A stretch of 64,000 nt of DNA from Coriaria nepalensis (lineage: Eukaryota; Streptophyta; Magnoliopsida; Cucurbitales; Coriariaceae). The notes under the pieces are model-generated. The model searched no databases and had not been told where the DNA came from. It saw only the letters and a program-made list of their open reading frames with translations. Location of the stretch: contig CP114482.1 in NCBI GenBank assembly GCA_027186245.1, forward strand, positions 32,569,209 through 32,633,208. Direction: 5' to 3'. Made by a program: the position numbers and the translations under genes. How positions within the stretch are numbered: the stretch's first letter is position 1; each line of letters starts with the position of its first letter. This document shows, piece by piece, positions 35,701 to 46,932 of the stretch.

Positions 35701-38700
35701 TAGCCTTACGGTCTGCCCCCTGCTCCGAAACTTCATCTTTAATAGCTTCCAGTTCACTGTCATTTCGTCCATCGAACTCAACCATTTCATTCCCAGAATC
35801 ACATCCGAACTGCCCAGGTCTAAAGGCAAGTCGTCAATGACTTCCAACCCTTGCATCACTAATCGTAGGTTCTTGCAGGTTCCCGCACTCCGCACCATAG
35901 TACCCGTGCCCAGAGTTATCCCATGGCTGCCCGAATCCTCCTCCCTCTCCTCGTCCGTTTCTACCTCATCATCGAACATTAACACCTAGAGCCTCCTCTC
36001 CTTACAGTGGTGCCCGAGCGAGAATTTCTCGTCGCAACGAAAACACAACCCCTTAGCTCTTTTATTTGCCAACTCGGTCTCCGTCAACCTCTTGAAATTC
36101 CCCCCCCCCCCGGCGGTTTCCGGCTCTCCTCTCTCCCGAAGCCTCCTTACCAAGTATGACGGTTTGAGTCCGGGCGTTATAGTTCCCGGAATAGCCTTTT
36201 GTAACCATACTGCCAATGCTGTTTTTTGCTCTTTTTTTGGCATTTTTCTTCTCCTCCACTTGTAATGCCAAGTCCATGTACTCCCCAAGTCCTTGCGGCC
36301 GAAGCAACCTCGAAGTGGCCCGAATTTTCGGCTTCAACCCTTTGAGAAAATTTCCCTCCAAGACCTCCGGAGAGACACCCGTTAATGGACCGGAAAGCAA
36401 CTCAAACTTCTCCCGGTATTCCAAAATTGTCCCTCCTGGCGAAGGGCCAAGAACTATTCGTATAAGTCTCCATCTTGCGAGGTCCGAAACCTTACCATTA
36501 CCCGTTGCTTAAATTCCGACTACGACCCAATGGGTTGGCGATACTCGCACCATTGGAACCATGCCAACGGCGGCCCCTCCAAATAGAGTCCCGCTGCCTG
36601 CAACTTTTCCTATTCGGAGAACCCGTTAACTGCGAAGTATCTTTCCACCCTATAGACCCATGCAGTTGCATTCTCGCCTTCAAAGATAGGCATTTTCAGC
36701 TTGTGAATCCGCGGTTCAGCCCACATTCTGCCTTGCCCCGCCACATACTGCCCGTGGTCCGCCCATGGAGGTTCTGCCGGAACCCTAAAATCAGCCCTTG
36801 GCGTCCGTACCCCGCCGCTCGCTGCAGTTCCGGCTGTAAACCCACCTGCCGGTGCTTGCTCTACGCGCTGACCCTTTTGGCCGACCCCTACTGAGGTGCT
36901 GCCGCCCTCAGCCCGCTGCCCAAGTCGCCCCTAGCCTGACCGTCGAGGCCCGCGCCCCCCACGGCGCCGCCTGCCCACAGTTCCCCCCTACAGGCTGCTC
37001 GCCTCCCGGGCAACCACCCTGGCTGCCTTCTCCCTCAATTTCCCCTGCTACCTGACCGCCCGTCGGTTGATCAGGGTTCGACAATGACCGAACTTGCATC
37101 TCGGTCAGTTTCAGCAACATCGCTTCCAATGACAAAAAATGCTGTTGCACTGTCGAGAAGTGTTCCACAATTGTTGTTTTGATCATCGATACTTCGCTCT
37201 CCAATTTTTCCTCGAGTGCTTCTACTTTCTTCGTAGCCATCGTTGATCAAGTGCTCTGATACCAATTTGATAGGACCCAATCTAGAATTATAGAACTAGG
37301 GTTAATCTTGATTATGCGATCAAGAAAATAACATAGCTTGGCCTACAATCCAAGAGGTAGACCATCTCTCCCTAAGAGTTCTTACTCTCCACAATTCCCA
37401 ATGCCCTAACCCTAATCAAGAACTGCTAATTAACCTACTAATCACTAATTACTAAAATAGCCCTCACTAATAATAAAAACTATAACATAATAATAACGAT
37501 TATATTAGGTTCTATTCCGCCTAACATAAGTCTTAATAATCGAGGGTCTAACATCTTGCTCCCTTGTTCACAGGGAATTCAGCAGCTTCCAGTTCCAACA
37601 GCAGTGCAAAAAAAGAGGTCCTAAACCAGCTTGGTTCAGCTTTGAAGATGGATATTGATACTTTACAGCATATGGTGATTCTAAACTAATTGTTAACCAA
37701 TAGATGAGGTCTAGGCCAAAAATTAAGAGATCTCTCAAGTCTGATTTCATGAATGGAAGAAAGCTTCGAAGTTCAGAGTAAATTCCTCAAAACGGGAGAA
37801 GATATGAGATACAAATTTTGGCTTTAGCTAAAGATAATTGTTCGCTTACTTAGATTGCCGGGAAGAATCTAAACTTAAAGACATCATAAGCAGATGCTCA
37901 AATTTGTCACAGTCCAACCTATCATATATATCTAGTAGACGATGGATTAATGTGTAATCTGAGACAAGGAGAAGAGTAATAAGGACCCTGATGTGTGTTC
38001 TGGGAAAACCTAAAACTACTGTGTTCCAGCAACTACAACAGTTTGCTTTTAAAAAATATCCATCAAAACCTGGTTTCCAGATCCTTAATTAATTTTATCA
38101 TTAAAATTAAATTGATGGAAACTAAATAATTATTAAAATAAAAAATAAAAACAGAATACAGCATTCACAACAAAATATGACATTGATGGAGAAATAGCCA
38201 AGTCACTGACCCGTTATCATCCATAACAAGAACTTTGAGCCCGGGAAAATTTGTTTGAACATGATTTGACAGAAGTTTAGGTGCATTGGGAAGCCTGGAG
38301 TCATTTGATAGTTCCGGAATCCCGAGTTTTATAATGAAGGTGGCTGTACATCCCTTGCCAAGACCTTCACTTTCAATCCAAATATGTCCTTCCATAAGCA
38401 TCACAAACCTGATCACATCCCAAAATAGAAAGTTATTAGGACCAGACGTTTATATGATGCAATGGAGAACTTACTTCCATCTGCAAAGATTGAATATTAG
38501 TAATTCTAGGCAATAACCTTTCAAGCGTATTAAAGCTATCCATAGGAACTAAAACCAAACATAGATGATAAGACTATAGTACCTCTTACAAATCGCAAGC
38601 CCGAGACCACCGCCGCCATTATTTCTAGTTGATAATGAATGAGGAGATTGGACAAATTTGGTGAATAACTTGGGAATATCTTGAGGACTAATTCCTGATC

Positions 38701-40747
38701 CTGAATCTCTAACCTACACTACAATTAGATAAGGTAAGTTTTGCGCAAAATGATTCAGCCTAAAAACCGAAAGATTCCAATCATATGTTCACGAAACAAA
38801 CCTGTACACGTAAATAAAAATGACCATCACTTTGGACAGGAAAAAATTTTGGAGCTCGATACTCTCTTAGAATTTCTGATTTTGCAACAAAAGCTGTAAT
38901 CAAGATGCTGCCTTCTTTAGAAAATTTCACAGCATTACCAACCACATTAAGGATAGTTTGCATAAGTCGCTTCTCATCACCAATGGCATACACAGGCAAA
39001 TCTGAACCCAAATGCAATGAAAGTGACAATTTCTTTACAGATGCAACAGGCTTGATCAAGTTAAGGACCTGCACATTTTACATACACCATCACATCACCA
39101 GGAAGTTAAGAAAATGCACAGATATTCTAATTTTAAAAAGGATTTGTAATTTAGAAAAATCCCTTAGTAAATACAGTAGATTGCATTTACGACCTCCTTG
39201 AATACCGCATGAAGATTGAAAGTGCTAATGTCAAGTTGAAGGCTGCCATCTTCAAGCCTCGAAAGATCTAATACATCATTTATCAGAGTAGCCAAGAGAT
39301 TGCTACTTTTTAATATAGTTTCAACCATCAGGCGTTGCTCTGCCGTCAACTCAGTCTCCTGTAACAGCGAGGAAAGCGCAATCATTGCATGCATTGGAGT
39401 TCTCATCTCATGATTCATGACAGCCAAGAAATCATTGCGTGCACAAATTGCTGTTTCAGCTTCTCTCCTGGCCAGATCAAGTGCAACATTCTGCTCCATT
39501 AAAAGGTCTCTAGCCCTCATTGACTCTTCTAAGATAGCAGCATGTGAAAGAGCAACTGCAACCTGATTGAAATTCACAATGCATGAATTAGTACAACTAA
39601 GAATTTAGTAAGCCACTACAAGAAAAATGATCTTATAGAGAGAAAAAAAAGGTAATAGATTTGATATATTTCTTTTATTCATTTTTATATTATTATTTTT
39701 TTGGTCTTATGTCCTCCTTTTTGTTTACTGTACAGACCCTAGAGTTGATTTTCTGATCCATATATATGAAGAGAGTGTAGCTCTGTTTGACATCTAATCA
39801 AATTAAAGAAAAGATATAGACGTAGGAAGGCAAAGAAAAACCTGATCAGCAACTACTTCAACCAGCTCCAACTCATGGCCATGCCATTGCCTAGCACTAT
39901 CTGAGGGAAGCATCAAAACCATGAGGGCATATCGCTTTGTCGAGAGCTCTGGCCAGTCATTAATTTGGAAATTAGAGAGATGGAGAAGGGGTACACGAAC
40001 GGCAACCACCTCCCCAGGCATGTATTTTCCCACAACAGGTCGAATTCTTGCCACTGGACAGTTTGGTGATATTTTTACTGCACAATTGCTACTGAAAATT
40101 TGATTGATTACAGGAAGATGAATAGGAACAGTATATCCCACTGGGTTTTGCTGTCGGAGAGTATAGGAAAGTTGAAGCTCCAAACCAGTACGAGTTGGCA
40201 TCCAAAGAGCACACTCTTCCAATGCCAACATTCTTCCAAGTTCAACTAGAGTCGTTTTGAGTATAGTATGTCTATCAAGAGTACTTCTAATCTCATGAGT
40301 CAGCATCCGTACATGTCTACCTGTTTCTTCCTGTGTACGAATGAGACCCATTTCTCTATCGAGCTCTGCTGCCTTATTCTTCAAAAAGAGCTCCCTTGTT
40401 TTAACACTTAATAAATCAGGAATAATATGTACAAGCATGAGAGCAGTGGCACATGACACCACAGCGGTTAAAACCTTGGCAGTGGTCATGACTACCTCTA
40501 CCGTTCTCGAATGCATGCTAAAAGTCCATAAGTTAATCAGATGTGTGGCCCCACACAAGACAATAAAAGCGCCAAACTGGACAAGAACCCATCTGTAAGG
40601 AAAGACAGCAGATTTCTTGACAAAGTAGATGAGCTCTAAGGGAATGGAGAAATATGCAAGGGCAATGAAGAAATCCGAAATATACTGATACTTCAATAAA
40701 AGTTCTCCAGCCGGCCATTGCGGCTCTATGCAATTACAAAACTCCAT
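32748..40747 (-). CDS. ETR1: Ethylene receptor, ETR1 type (subfamily 1)
   Basis: Six coding exons on the minus strand join to 742 residues: 39842-40747, 39194-39562, 38802-39068, 38583-38713, 38211-38408 and 32748-33105; every junction is GT-AG and in phase. Residues 1-120 are the ethylene-binding membrane domain with three hydrophobic helices, Cys4 and Cys6 (dimer disulfides), and Cys65 and His69 (copper ligands). A GAF domain follows to about residue 307. The histidine kinase has His353 in VMNHEMRTP, the N box GNAVKFS, DSGSG and [12 protein letters not shown]. The receiver domain has Asp664 in FMDVCIPG and Lys718 in LKPVS. The full subfamily-1 set is intact, so it should act as an endoplasmic-reticulum ethylene sensor signalling through CTR1. 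For exon 2 I used donor GAG|GTCGTA, which keeps FKEVLNL as in relatives; GAGGTC|GTAAAT would add one Val. The last intron (33106-38210) carries a gypsy element. Confidence 0.97.
34461..35149 (-). repeat. LTR copy 1 (3' LTR of the intronic gypsy element)
   Basis: 689 bp from TGATAGGACCC to TTAATGTGCA, matching 37268-37956. I count about 17 differences by eye, most of them between 34480 and 34660; the following 480 bp are almost identical. It contains a 60-codon frame that is also present in the other copy and is not a gene. Confidence 0.92.
35150..37240 (-). pseudogene. gag-protease-partial RT relic of the intronic gypsy element
   Basis: Starts at an ATG (37240) with [14 protein letters not shown], a coiled-coil-like leader. 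Then come [27 protein letters not shown] and [10 protein letters not shown] (gag, about 36470-36690), a zinc-knuckle-like [16 protein letters not shown] (35996-36045), and the protease region with a DSG followed directly by [11 protein letters not shown], where the family normally has about 25 more residues. [11 protein letters not shown] and [10 protein letters not shown] follow. RT begins with [10 protein letters not shown] and [12 protein letters not shown], where the next codon, normally Tyr, is a stop. Several frameshifts occur. GC content is higher than in the flanks. Confidence 0.82.
37253..37264 (-). other. Primer-binding site of the intronic gypsy element
   Basis: The minus strand reads TGGTATCAGAGC, complementary to the 3' end of initiator methionine tRNA, three bases after the end of the 5' LTR. 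It fixes the element's orientation. Confidence 0.9.
37268..37956 (-). repeat. LTR copy 2 (5' LTR of the intronic gypsy element)
   Basis: 689 bp, the partner of 34461-35149, next to the primer-binding site. It ends TTAATGTGTA where the other copy ends TTAATGTGCA. The LTR may really extend farther to the right, with the other copy cut short; this would explain the missing target duplication. Confidence 0.9.
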
Positions 40748-40940
40748 AATTTACAAACTACCTCTGCCCTTGGTCTTCTGTTAGGTGTTAACTTTATCTG
40801 TTCAAGTGGTAAAAAAAAAATATTACACAAAAGTAATTGGATGTTAATGCTACCAGGGGCACAAGTAGGATTTATATCCATCTATCATAATATCAGTTGG
40901 TCCCAACACTAAAGGGCGAAAAACTATATGTTTTATATAA

Positions 40941-41136
40941 TGTAGAATATATTGAAGATACTGCCAGCAACCAAATATAAAGTAAAATATTTGGTTTTGC
41001 TAATTAGTTGCGTTTAATTAGGGATTCTTGTTATTTCCTTTTATGTTATTTCCTTTCACGTCCCTTCTAAAAAGAGACCTTGAGATGTATTTTGCTGTTT
41101 TAAGTGAATGAGAATTTTATTCCTCTGAAACTCTCA
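40941..41136 (+). repeat. 5' LTR of the copia element
   Basis: 196 bp, TGTAGAATAT to AACTCTCA. Most of it matches 44640-44801 (GCCAGCAACCAA, TTGCGTTTAATTAGGGATTC, GAGACC). It is followed immediately by the primer-binding site. Confidence 0.92.
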
Positions 41137-41149
41137 TGGTATCAGAGCC
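41137..41149 (+). other. Primer-binding site of the copia element
   Basis: TGGTATCAGAGCC directly after the 5' LTR, complementary to initiator methionine tRNA, as usual in copia elements. Confidence 0.92.
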
Positions 41150-41173
41150 ACTCTCTGAAACTTATCAATCTAG

Positions 41174-44100
41174 TATGGCAAAGTACGGGATGGCTACAAA
41201 GAAAAAGAGCTCGTCTTCTTCAACTTCCAAAATCACCTCAAATCAAGAGACCATGGTCGTCAGCAACCATGGAAGTTCGAATAGCAATCATGTTCTCATT
41301 ACAGGATATAAACTGAATGAGAACAATTATATCCAATGGTCTTAATCCATACTGATGTACATCTACGGAGAGGAAAAGGATGACTATCTATTGGGTGATG
41401 CAATCGAACCAAAGAAAGGTGGTCCGAAGTTCAAAACATGGAAGTCCAAAAACAACATGGTCATGTCATGGCTCATTAATTCCATGACCAATGAAATAGG
41501 AGAAAGTTTTCTGCTTTATGAAACAAGGAGATCTGCGAGACAATAAAGGAGACTTATTCCAACAAGGAGAATACATCGGAGTTGTTTGAGGTAGAGAGTA
41601 CTCTTCATGATTTACGCTAAGGGGACTTTAGTGTAACTCAATACTACGGTGCTCTCACTGGCTATTGGAAACAATTAGACTTATGCGAAGAGCATCCATG
41701 AAAATGCCCTGAAGATGTACTGATATACAAGCAGATTGTTGAGAGGAAAAGGCTATATAAGGTCTTAATTAAACTTAACCAAAATCTTGATGAAGTACGA
41801 GGGAGAATTCAAGGGAAGAAACCACCACCTAGTATTAGAGAGGCCTTTTCTAAGGTAAGGAAAGAAGAAAGTAGGATGATGGGATCTCACTTAGTCATTC
41901 CAAATCTAGAAGCTTTTGCCCTAACTGTCAAAGGGACTCAATACCAGACTAGTGACAATCGGCAAAGGAAAGATCAGGCATGGTGTGGACCTTGCCGAAA
42001 GCCTGGACATGTTTAAAGATACTTGCTGGAAAATCCATGGAAAACCTAGAGATTAGAAGCCCTCACATCCTGCATTCAACAAAGAGGGTTGAGGAAACCA
42101 TGTCTCCATGGAAGAACACACTACAGCAGCTGAACCAAATCTATTCAGTAAGGAGCAACTCAAACTATTGAAGAAAATGTTCAGTCAACCATCATCATTT
42201 CAATCCTCTTCAATCATTGGAACTGGATCCATAGCTTAGAAAGGTAAGTTTGTAAATTGCCTTTAATGTTAAGAAGGAGAAGGAAAGTTCATGGATTGTG
42301 AATTCTAGAACATCAGACTGCATGACCGGAGATAGAAAACTCTTTAGCACCTTCACTCCTTGTCATGAGAACCTTACTGTGAGAATAGCAGATTGTTCAC
42401 TTTCAAAGTGGCCGGTTCAGGATCCATCACAGTGTCGAAGGACCTCACTCTTAATTATGTCCTTTTGGTTTCAAATCTAGACTGCAATTTATTATCTATC
42501 AGTGAACTCATTCAGGAAACAAAATTGTGTTACTAAATTTCTTCCATACTTGTATGAATTTTAGGACTTGGATTCGGGGAAGACGACTGGCAATGCTAAG
42601 ATGTACTCGAGGCTCTATATTCTCAAGGTGGCTGATCTAGAAGTGAAAGATTACAAGGCTGATTGTTTAGTGTCTAAAAGTCAAAGCAATTCATTATCTG
42701 GTAGTCATTTACCTAGAGATAACACAATAATGTTATAGCACTATCGGCCAGGTCATCAAAAATTTTGGTATCTCTAAGAATAGTTTCCTTCATTATTCAA
42801 TGATAAAAATCCTACCTGAATTTAAGTGTCAACTCTCAAAACATATTTAAAAAACTTATCCCAATCAACCTAACAAAACATCCCAACCTTTCTCCATGAT
42901 TCACGGCGATGTATGGGGGACCCTCTGGGGTCAAAACTATCACAGGTGCTTGCTGGTTTATAACCTTTATAAATGATCGTACAAGACTCACTTGGGTATT
43001 CCTCATGAAAGAAAAATCAAAGGTGGGCCAAGTTTTCAAAAATTTCAACTCGATGATCCAAACTCAGTTTCAAGCTAAGATTCAAATCTTCTAGTCAGAG
43101 AATGCTAAGGAATACTTCACATCCTCTCTTAGTGCTTATCTATTGGATCGAGGAATTGTCCATCAAAGCTAATGTGCGGGCACACCCCAAAAAAATGGCA
43201 TTGCAAAGAGAAAAAACCGACATCCATTGGTATTGCTCGTTCTCTCATGTTTTCCACACATGTACCGAAACAGTATTGGGGTGAAGTTGTTCTCACTGCA
43301 GCCTACCTCATCAACAGGATACCATCTCGGACTCTAAAGTTTCAAACTCCATGTTAGACTCTCCTCAAGTCATATCCTAATGCTCATCTCATATCCACCA
43401 TTCCATTCAAGGTATTTGGTTGCTCTACCTTTGTCCATATTCATAGTTCAAACCAAGGCAAACTTGATCCCAGAGCACTTAAATGCATTTTCTTGGGATA
43501 TTCTTCGAATAAAAAAGGACACAAGTGCTATTCACCAACTACCCAAAAATATTACAACTCTATGGATGTCACCTTCTTTGAACAACAACCATTTTACCCC
43601 AAATCTCACATTCGAGGGAGAGTCATTTCATAGAGGAATATCAACTTTGGGATGTTGAAGCCAATACCATAGAACCCATACCTCTCCAAACCTCACCATA
43701 TCCTCCTACTAGTGTTGACACGCAAGCCGAAGCCATTCACTTGGACAATTTCCTACCAAACACTACTTAAAGTTCCCTGAATCCTCCTCATCTAAACATT
43801 ACTAAAAAAAAACTGATCTGATAACTTATTCAAGAAGGAAAAGAAACCTAGTGGAAACAGAACCTCTAGTACATCTTGAGCAAATCCAGGAGTTAGACCC
43901 GAATTCAAAGCCGAACGAAGATCCTCAAGGTAATTCTAATTTTAAACCCTCTCTCAATGAGCTAACGAATGATGATAATGATTGGCCTATTGCAGTAAGG
44001 AAATGTGTTAGATCATGCACAATGCATCCTATATACACATTTGTATCCTATCAAGGACTATCACCCAATTTCAAGGCATTGGTATCCAACATTGATAAGA

Positions 44101-44639
44101 TTCAGGTTTCCAACAACATACAAGAAGCTCTCAAATCACCTAAATGGAGAGAAGCAGTTTAGGATGAAAACTAAGCATTAGAAAAGAATGAGACATAGGA
44201 AATCATAAATTACCATCAGGAAAGCATCTTGTAGATTGCAAGTGGATCTTCACGGTTAAATATAGAGATGATGGAAGTGTGGATGAATTCAAAGCTCACC
44301 GAATTGTTAAGGGCTTTATGCAGTCCTATGGAATTGACTACGAAGAAATGTTTGCTCCTGTAACCAACCTGAACACAGTCCGTGTCCTCCTATCATTGGC
44401 TGCAAATCTAGATTGGCCCCTTTAAGAACTAAATGTCAAGAATGTGTTCCTTAATGGAGTCTTAGTTGAGGAAGTGTATATGAACATACCCCAGGTTTTG
44501 AGAAACCCGATACAAACAGTGAAGTGTGCAAGCTCAAAAGATTGTTATACGGACTAAAGCAATCTCTAAGGGCTTGGTTTGACAGATTTACAAAGGTGGT
44601 TAAAAGGCATGGATACACTCAGTGTCAAGCAGATCATAC
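41174..44639 (+). pseudogene. copia gag-pol relic
   Basis: Plus-strand fragments in changing frames. Gag begins MAKYGMATKKK with GYKLNENNYIQWS and WLINSMTNEIGESF. Integrase core pieces are FITFINDRTRLTWVFLM and AYLINRIPSRTL near 42960-43330. RT pieces are DGSVDEFKAHRIVKGFMQ and NVFLNGVLVEEVYMNIP near 44270-44500. Stops and frameshifts are frequent. A zinc-knuckle region near 41970-42050 is worn. No RNase H remains. Confidence 0.85.
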
Positions 44640-44801
44640 TGCCAGCAACCAATTCAAACTGATTTGGTTGCTAATTAGTTGCGTTTAATTAGGGATTCTT
44701 GTTATTTCCTTTTTTTTATAGGGTTTCCCTTCTATAAAAGAGACCCTAAGATGTATTTTGTTGTTTAAGTGAATAAAAATTCTATTCCTCTGAAACTCTC
44801 A
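44640..44801 (+). repeat. Shortened 3' LTR of the copia element
   Basis: 162 bp matching all but the first 20-odd bases of the 5' LTR. Its left edge is fused to reverse-transcriptase sequence. Confidence 0.9.
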
Positions 44802-46010
44802 TATAAAGATATATATAAATGAATCTATCACAAAGGACTATATCACAAAGATAGATATTTTATAGAGTGACTTGTTTTTAGTCTTTGTTACTATTTAATG
44901 AAGTAAATGTTCACACATCAATTATCACAATATGAGACTGGCGACCAAATATTCATTTATTTTTAGTTGACAATTTATTGCGATGTTTAGATTAAGGATT
45001 TTGGAAGAAATGTATAGGTTTTAATTAGTGTTTCTAAATCCAAACTGTTCTTAAACTGCATCAGTAAATTGGTAATGATGTAATTAAATTCAGATAATAT
45101 CTACAGGTATATAAGACTTCATAAAATTCCTAAAAGACATCGTTGATTCATTGAAGTAGGATCCTGAATGAGCAATCCGAGAGCCGTACAAGTTCAAGGC
45201 TTGGCTCACCTGAATTAGCACAAGCTCAGGTTCAAATCACCTTAGAGATTCAAGTATCAATGTCATCTCCTATACAAATTGATTAGCGTCTGATCTTGAG
45301 AACAAGAACAACTCAAATCTGCACAGTGAGCGAGCATGAACTCGTGAAAGTTACACTAACAGTAAGTAAAGTTTCATCTCATTGATTCATTCTCTTTAAG
45401 CGACACCCACCAATGTTTACCAAAGAAAACACATCAAACAGAAATAAGCAAGTCATGAGTCACCAATTCAGGACTCTTCACAGGAAGCAGTTAATGATCA
45501 GAAAAGAAAATAGAAAAAAAGAAAATTATCCCACCAATATTACCTACGAAAACAACCAATTAAGAATATATTTCTCATTTAAAAAAAATCGGAAAAAAGA
45601 AAAGAATCAGGGTTTTCTATCCAGCAAGAAAACATACAGAAATTAACGAGTGGGAATTTCATACTTCGGGGAGAAAGAGCAGAGGTCGACAGACATCAAC
45701 GAGTAAGAAACAGGACGTTAGAGACAAAGAAAGAAAAGAAAGGGGTGGAGTCAGGAGTACCTGTGACAGCGAGTAGTGACGGCCGCCGCTGTCGAGAGAG
45801 GAGAGAAACAACGTGTGAGGTACAACCGCAGCTAGGAAGCTCAGTGAAGAATGAGGGAAATTCTGGTCTATGGATAATCGACCTGATTTATGTTGAATAA
45901 GGTTAGCAAGCACTAGGGCTTGACGGAGACGAAGGGGGATGTTGGCAAAAAAATGAAAAGGGAAGGAAAGGCTGGAAACAGCAGCGTTATTACAGGACTG
46001 CCATAGTGCC

Positions 46011-46932
46011 CACCTAAATGCATAGAGCGGAGTAATGAGTTTGGTCGAGAGTTTGTCAAACTCGTAATTGTTAAAACTTTACGTGCGTAGTCGAGGATTT
46101 TATTTAATAAGAGAAAAATATAAGATTACTCGAAAAATTATAACTTAAAAACCTAAAAATGAATTAAAAATAACGAGGAGTATATATATACCTCAGTTAA
46201 TATTATATTTATTAAATTTTAAAATTTATTTAATAATATAGCATCAAATATTTTAACATTAAGAATAAACTTCCAAAAAATATGTATTTATCTGTTAGAA
46301 TTATATTTATTGAATTTTGAAATTTGCTTTAAAATATAACATCAAATGTTATAAGCTCGAGGAAAAAGAAGAAAAAATACTCTCTTTTCTTTATTTGATT
46401 TTTGTCCAAGAGGCTTATGGAGAAGCCTTATTTCGGCCAAGGTCTTAGAGTGTATTTATAAATACAACTATGTTATAATTTCTTAATCACATTAGGTTTT
46501 TTAATTGTCTTAAAATTCATATCACCTTAAATTTTCTTTTATCTTAAAACTCTTAAAAGATAAAATTGGGTCAAACACATCTTTATATGATCAGCCACTA
46601 TAATAGATACTTAATCAACTCTTTTATTAATTTAGCCGACAAAAATCTCATTAATAATCTGGTTTATTAACTCTTTAATTTATAATTATTTATACGAACC
46701 TTTAGGACACTTTTGAAAGAGAAGTACCATCTTTTGAAAGAACTTGTTATGATCATTGTATATTTGTAATAACAATCATTTCATTTATCCAATATTTCAA
46801 TTTGTCCTAAGGTATGGTTTAATTGTTAAACCCTATTAGAGAAATTATATAGACCATCATACCTTTATTGAACATCGACATTGAATTTATAGAAACTCCT
46901 TTCAAACTATACTATTTTGCGAAAATTCCTTG
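46011..46932. other. AT-rich DNA upstream of ETR1
   Basis: Region upstream of the inferred ETR1 leader; the proximal part should contain its promoter. A degenerate direct repeat of TAATTATATTTATTGAATTTT[A/G]AAATTT type occurs at about 46200 and 46300. The 46370-46930 part has repeat-like character without a recognisable family. No gene seen. Confidence 0.45.

Larger units (their letters stand above)
34461..37956 (-). mobile_element. Shortened Ty3/gypsy element in the ETR1 intron
   Basis: Two direct 689-bp repeats enclose a 2.1-kb internal region on the minus strand. Right after the upstream repeat comes a primer-binding site, then gag, a CCHC-like motif, part of the protease, and the first part of reverse transcriptase. 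RT stops after [12 protein letters not shown] at the edge of the downstream repeat; the rest of RT, RNase H, integrase and polypurine tract are gone. No 5-bp target duplication is visible (TCTTG on one side, ATCTG on the other). The gag wording resembles chromovirus-type plant elements. Without pol it cannot move by itself. Confidence 0.88.
33106..38210 (-). other. 5.1-kb last coding intron of ETR1 (with inserted retroelement)
   Basis: Donor AACGG|GTCAGT and acceptor TTATGCAG|AGTTAGC restore the residues NGVSRSV. The intron splits the linker before the receiver domain. About 3.5 kb of it (34461-37956) is a gypsy-type element in the same orientation as the gene; the remaining 1.6 kb is AT-rich unique-looking sequence. 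The other introns between coding exons are 88-279 bp long, so the insertion accounts for most of this intron's excess. Confidence 0.9.
40941..44801 (+). mobile_element. Ty1/copia element, internally deleted, next to ETR1
   Basis: A 196-bp 5' LTR starting TGTAGAATAT, a primer-binding site, broken gag-pol and a shortened 3' LTR ending CTCTCA. The five bases TATAA flank both outer ends (40936-40940 and 44802-44806), a clean target duplication. RT breaks off after HGYTQCQADHT-type sequence and joins the LTR at ATACT, so RNase H, the polypurine tract and the first bases of the 3' LTR are deleted. It lies opposite in orientation to ETR1, 188 bp upstream of its start codon. Confidence 0.93.
40748..46010 (-). 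other. ETR1 5' leader region with a probable long 5'-UTR intron
   Basis: Minus-strand signals suggest a noncoding first exon ending GCTGTCACAG|GTACTC at 45761, and a second exon starting after CACCTAACAG at 40777 that runs into the ATG at 40747. The exon at about 45761-46000 is GC-richer and pyrimidine-rich, like a leader. ETR1 genes commonly have a 5'-UTR intron. If right, the intron is about 5 kb and contains the copia element at 40941-44801. The 44807-45760 part has no recognisable feature. The alternative is a leader starting within the 188 bp between ATG and element. Confidence 0.5.

Noticed and set aside
36216..37055. Plus-strand open frames of 67-139 codons in the ETR1 intron
   Set aside because: They are opposite the gag region of the minus-strand gypsy element and arise from its higher GC content.
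34761..37750. Two identical 60-codon minus-strand frames (34761-34943 and 37568-37750)
   Set aside because: They are the same place in the two LTR copies. The identity reflects LTR duplication, not a protein gene pair.
39188..39193. Alternative ETR1 exon 2 donor GAGGTC|GTAAAT
   Set aside because: A better-looking donor, but it would add a Val and give FKEVVLNL; relatives read EVLNL, so GAG|GTCGTA was preferred. cDNA would settle it.
45659..45913. 84-codon minus-strand frame near 45.8 kb
   Set aside because: It overlaps the inferred noncoding first exon of ETR1, whose donor at 45761 cuts it; I treat it as leader sequence.
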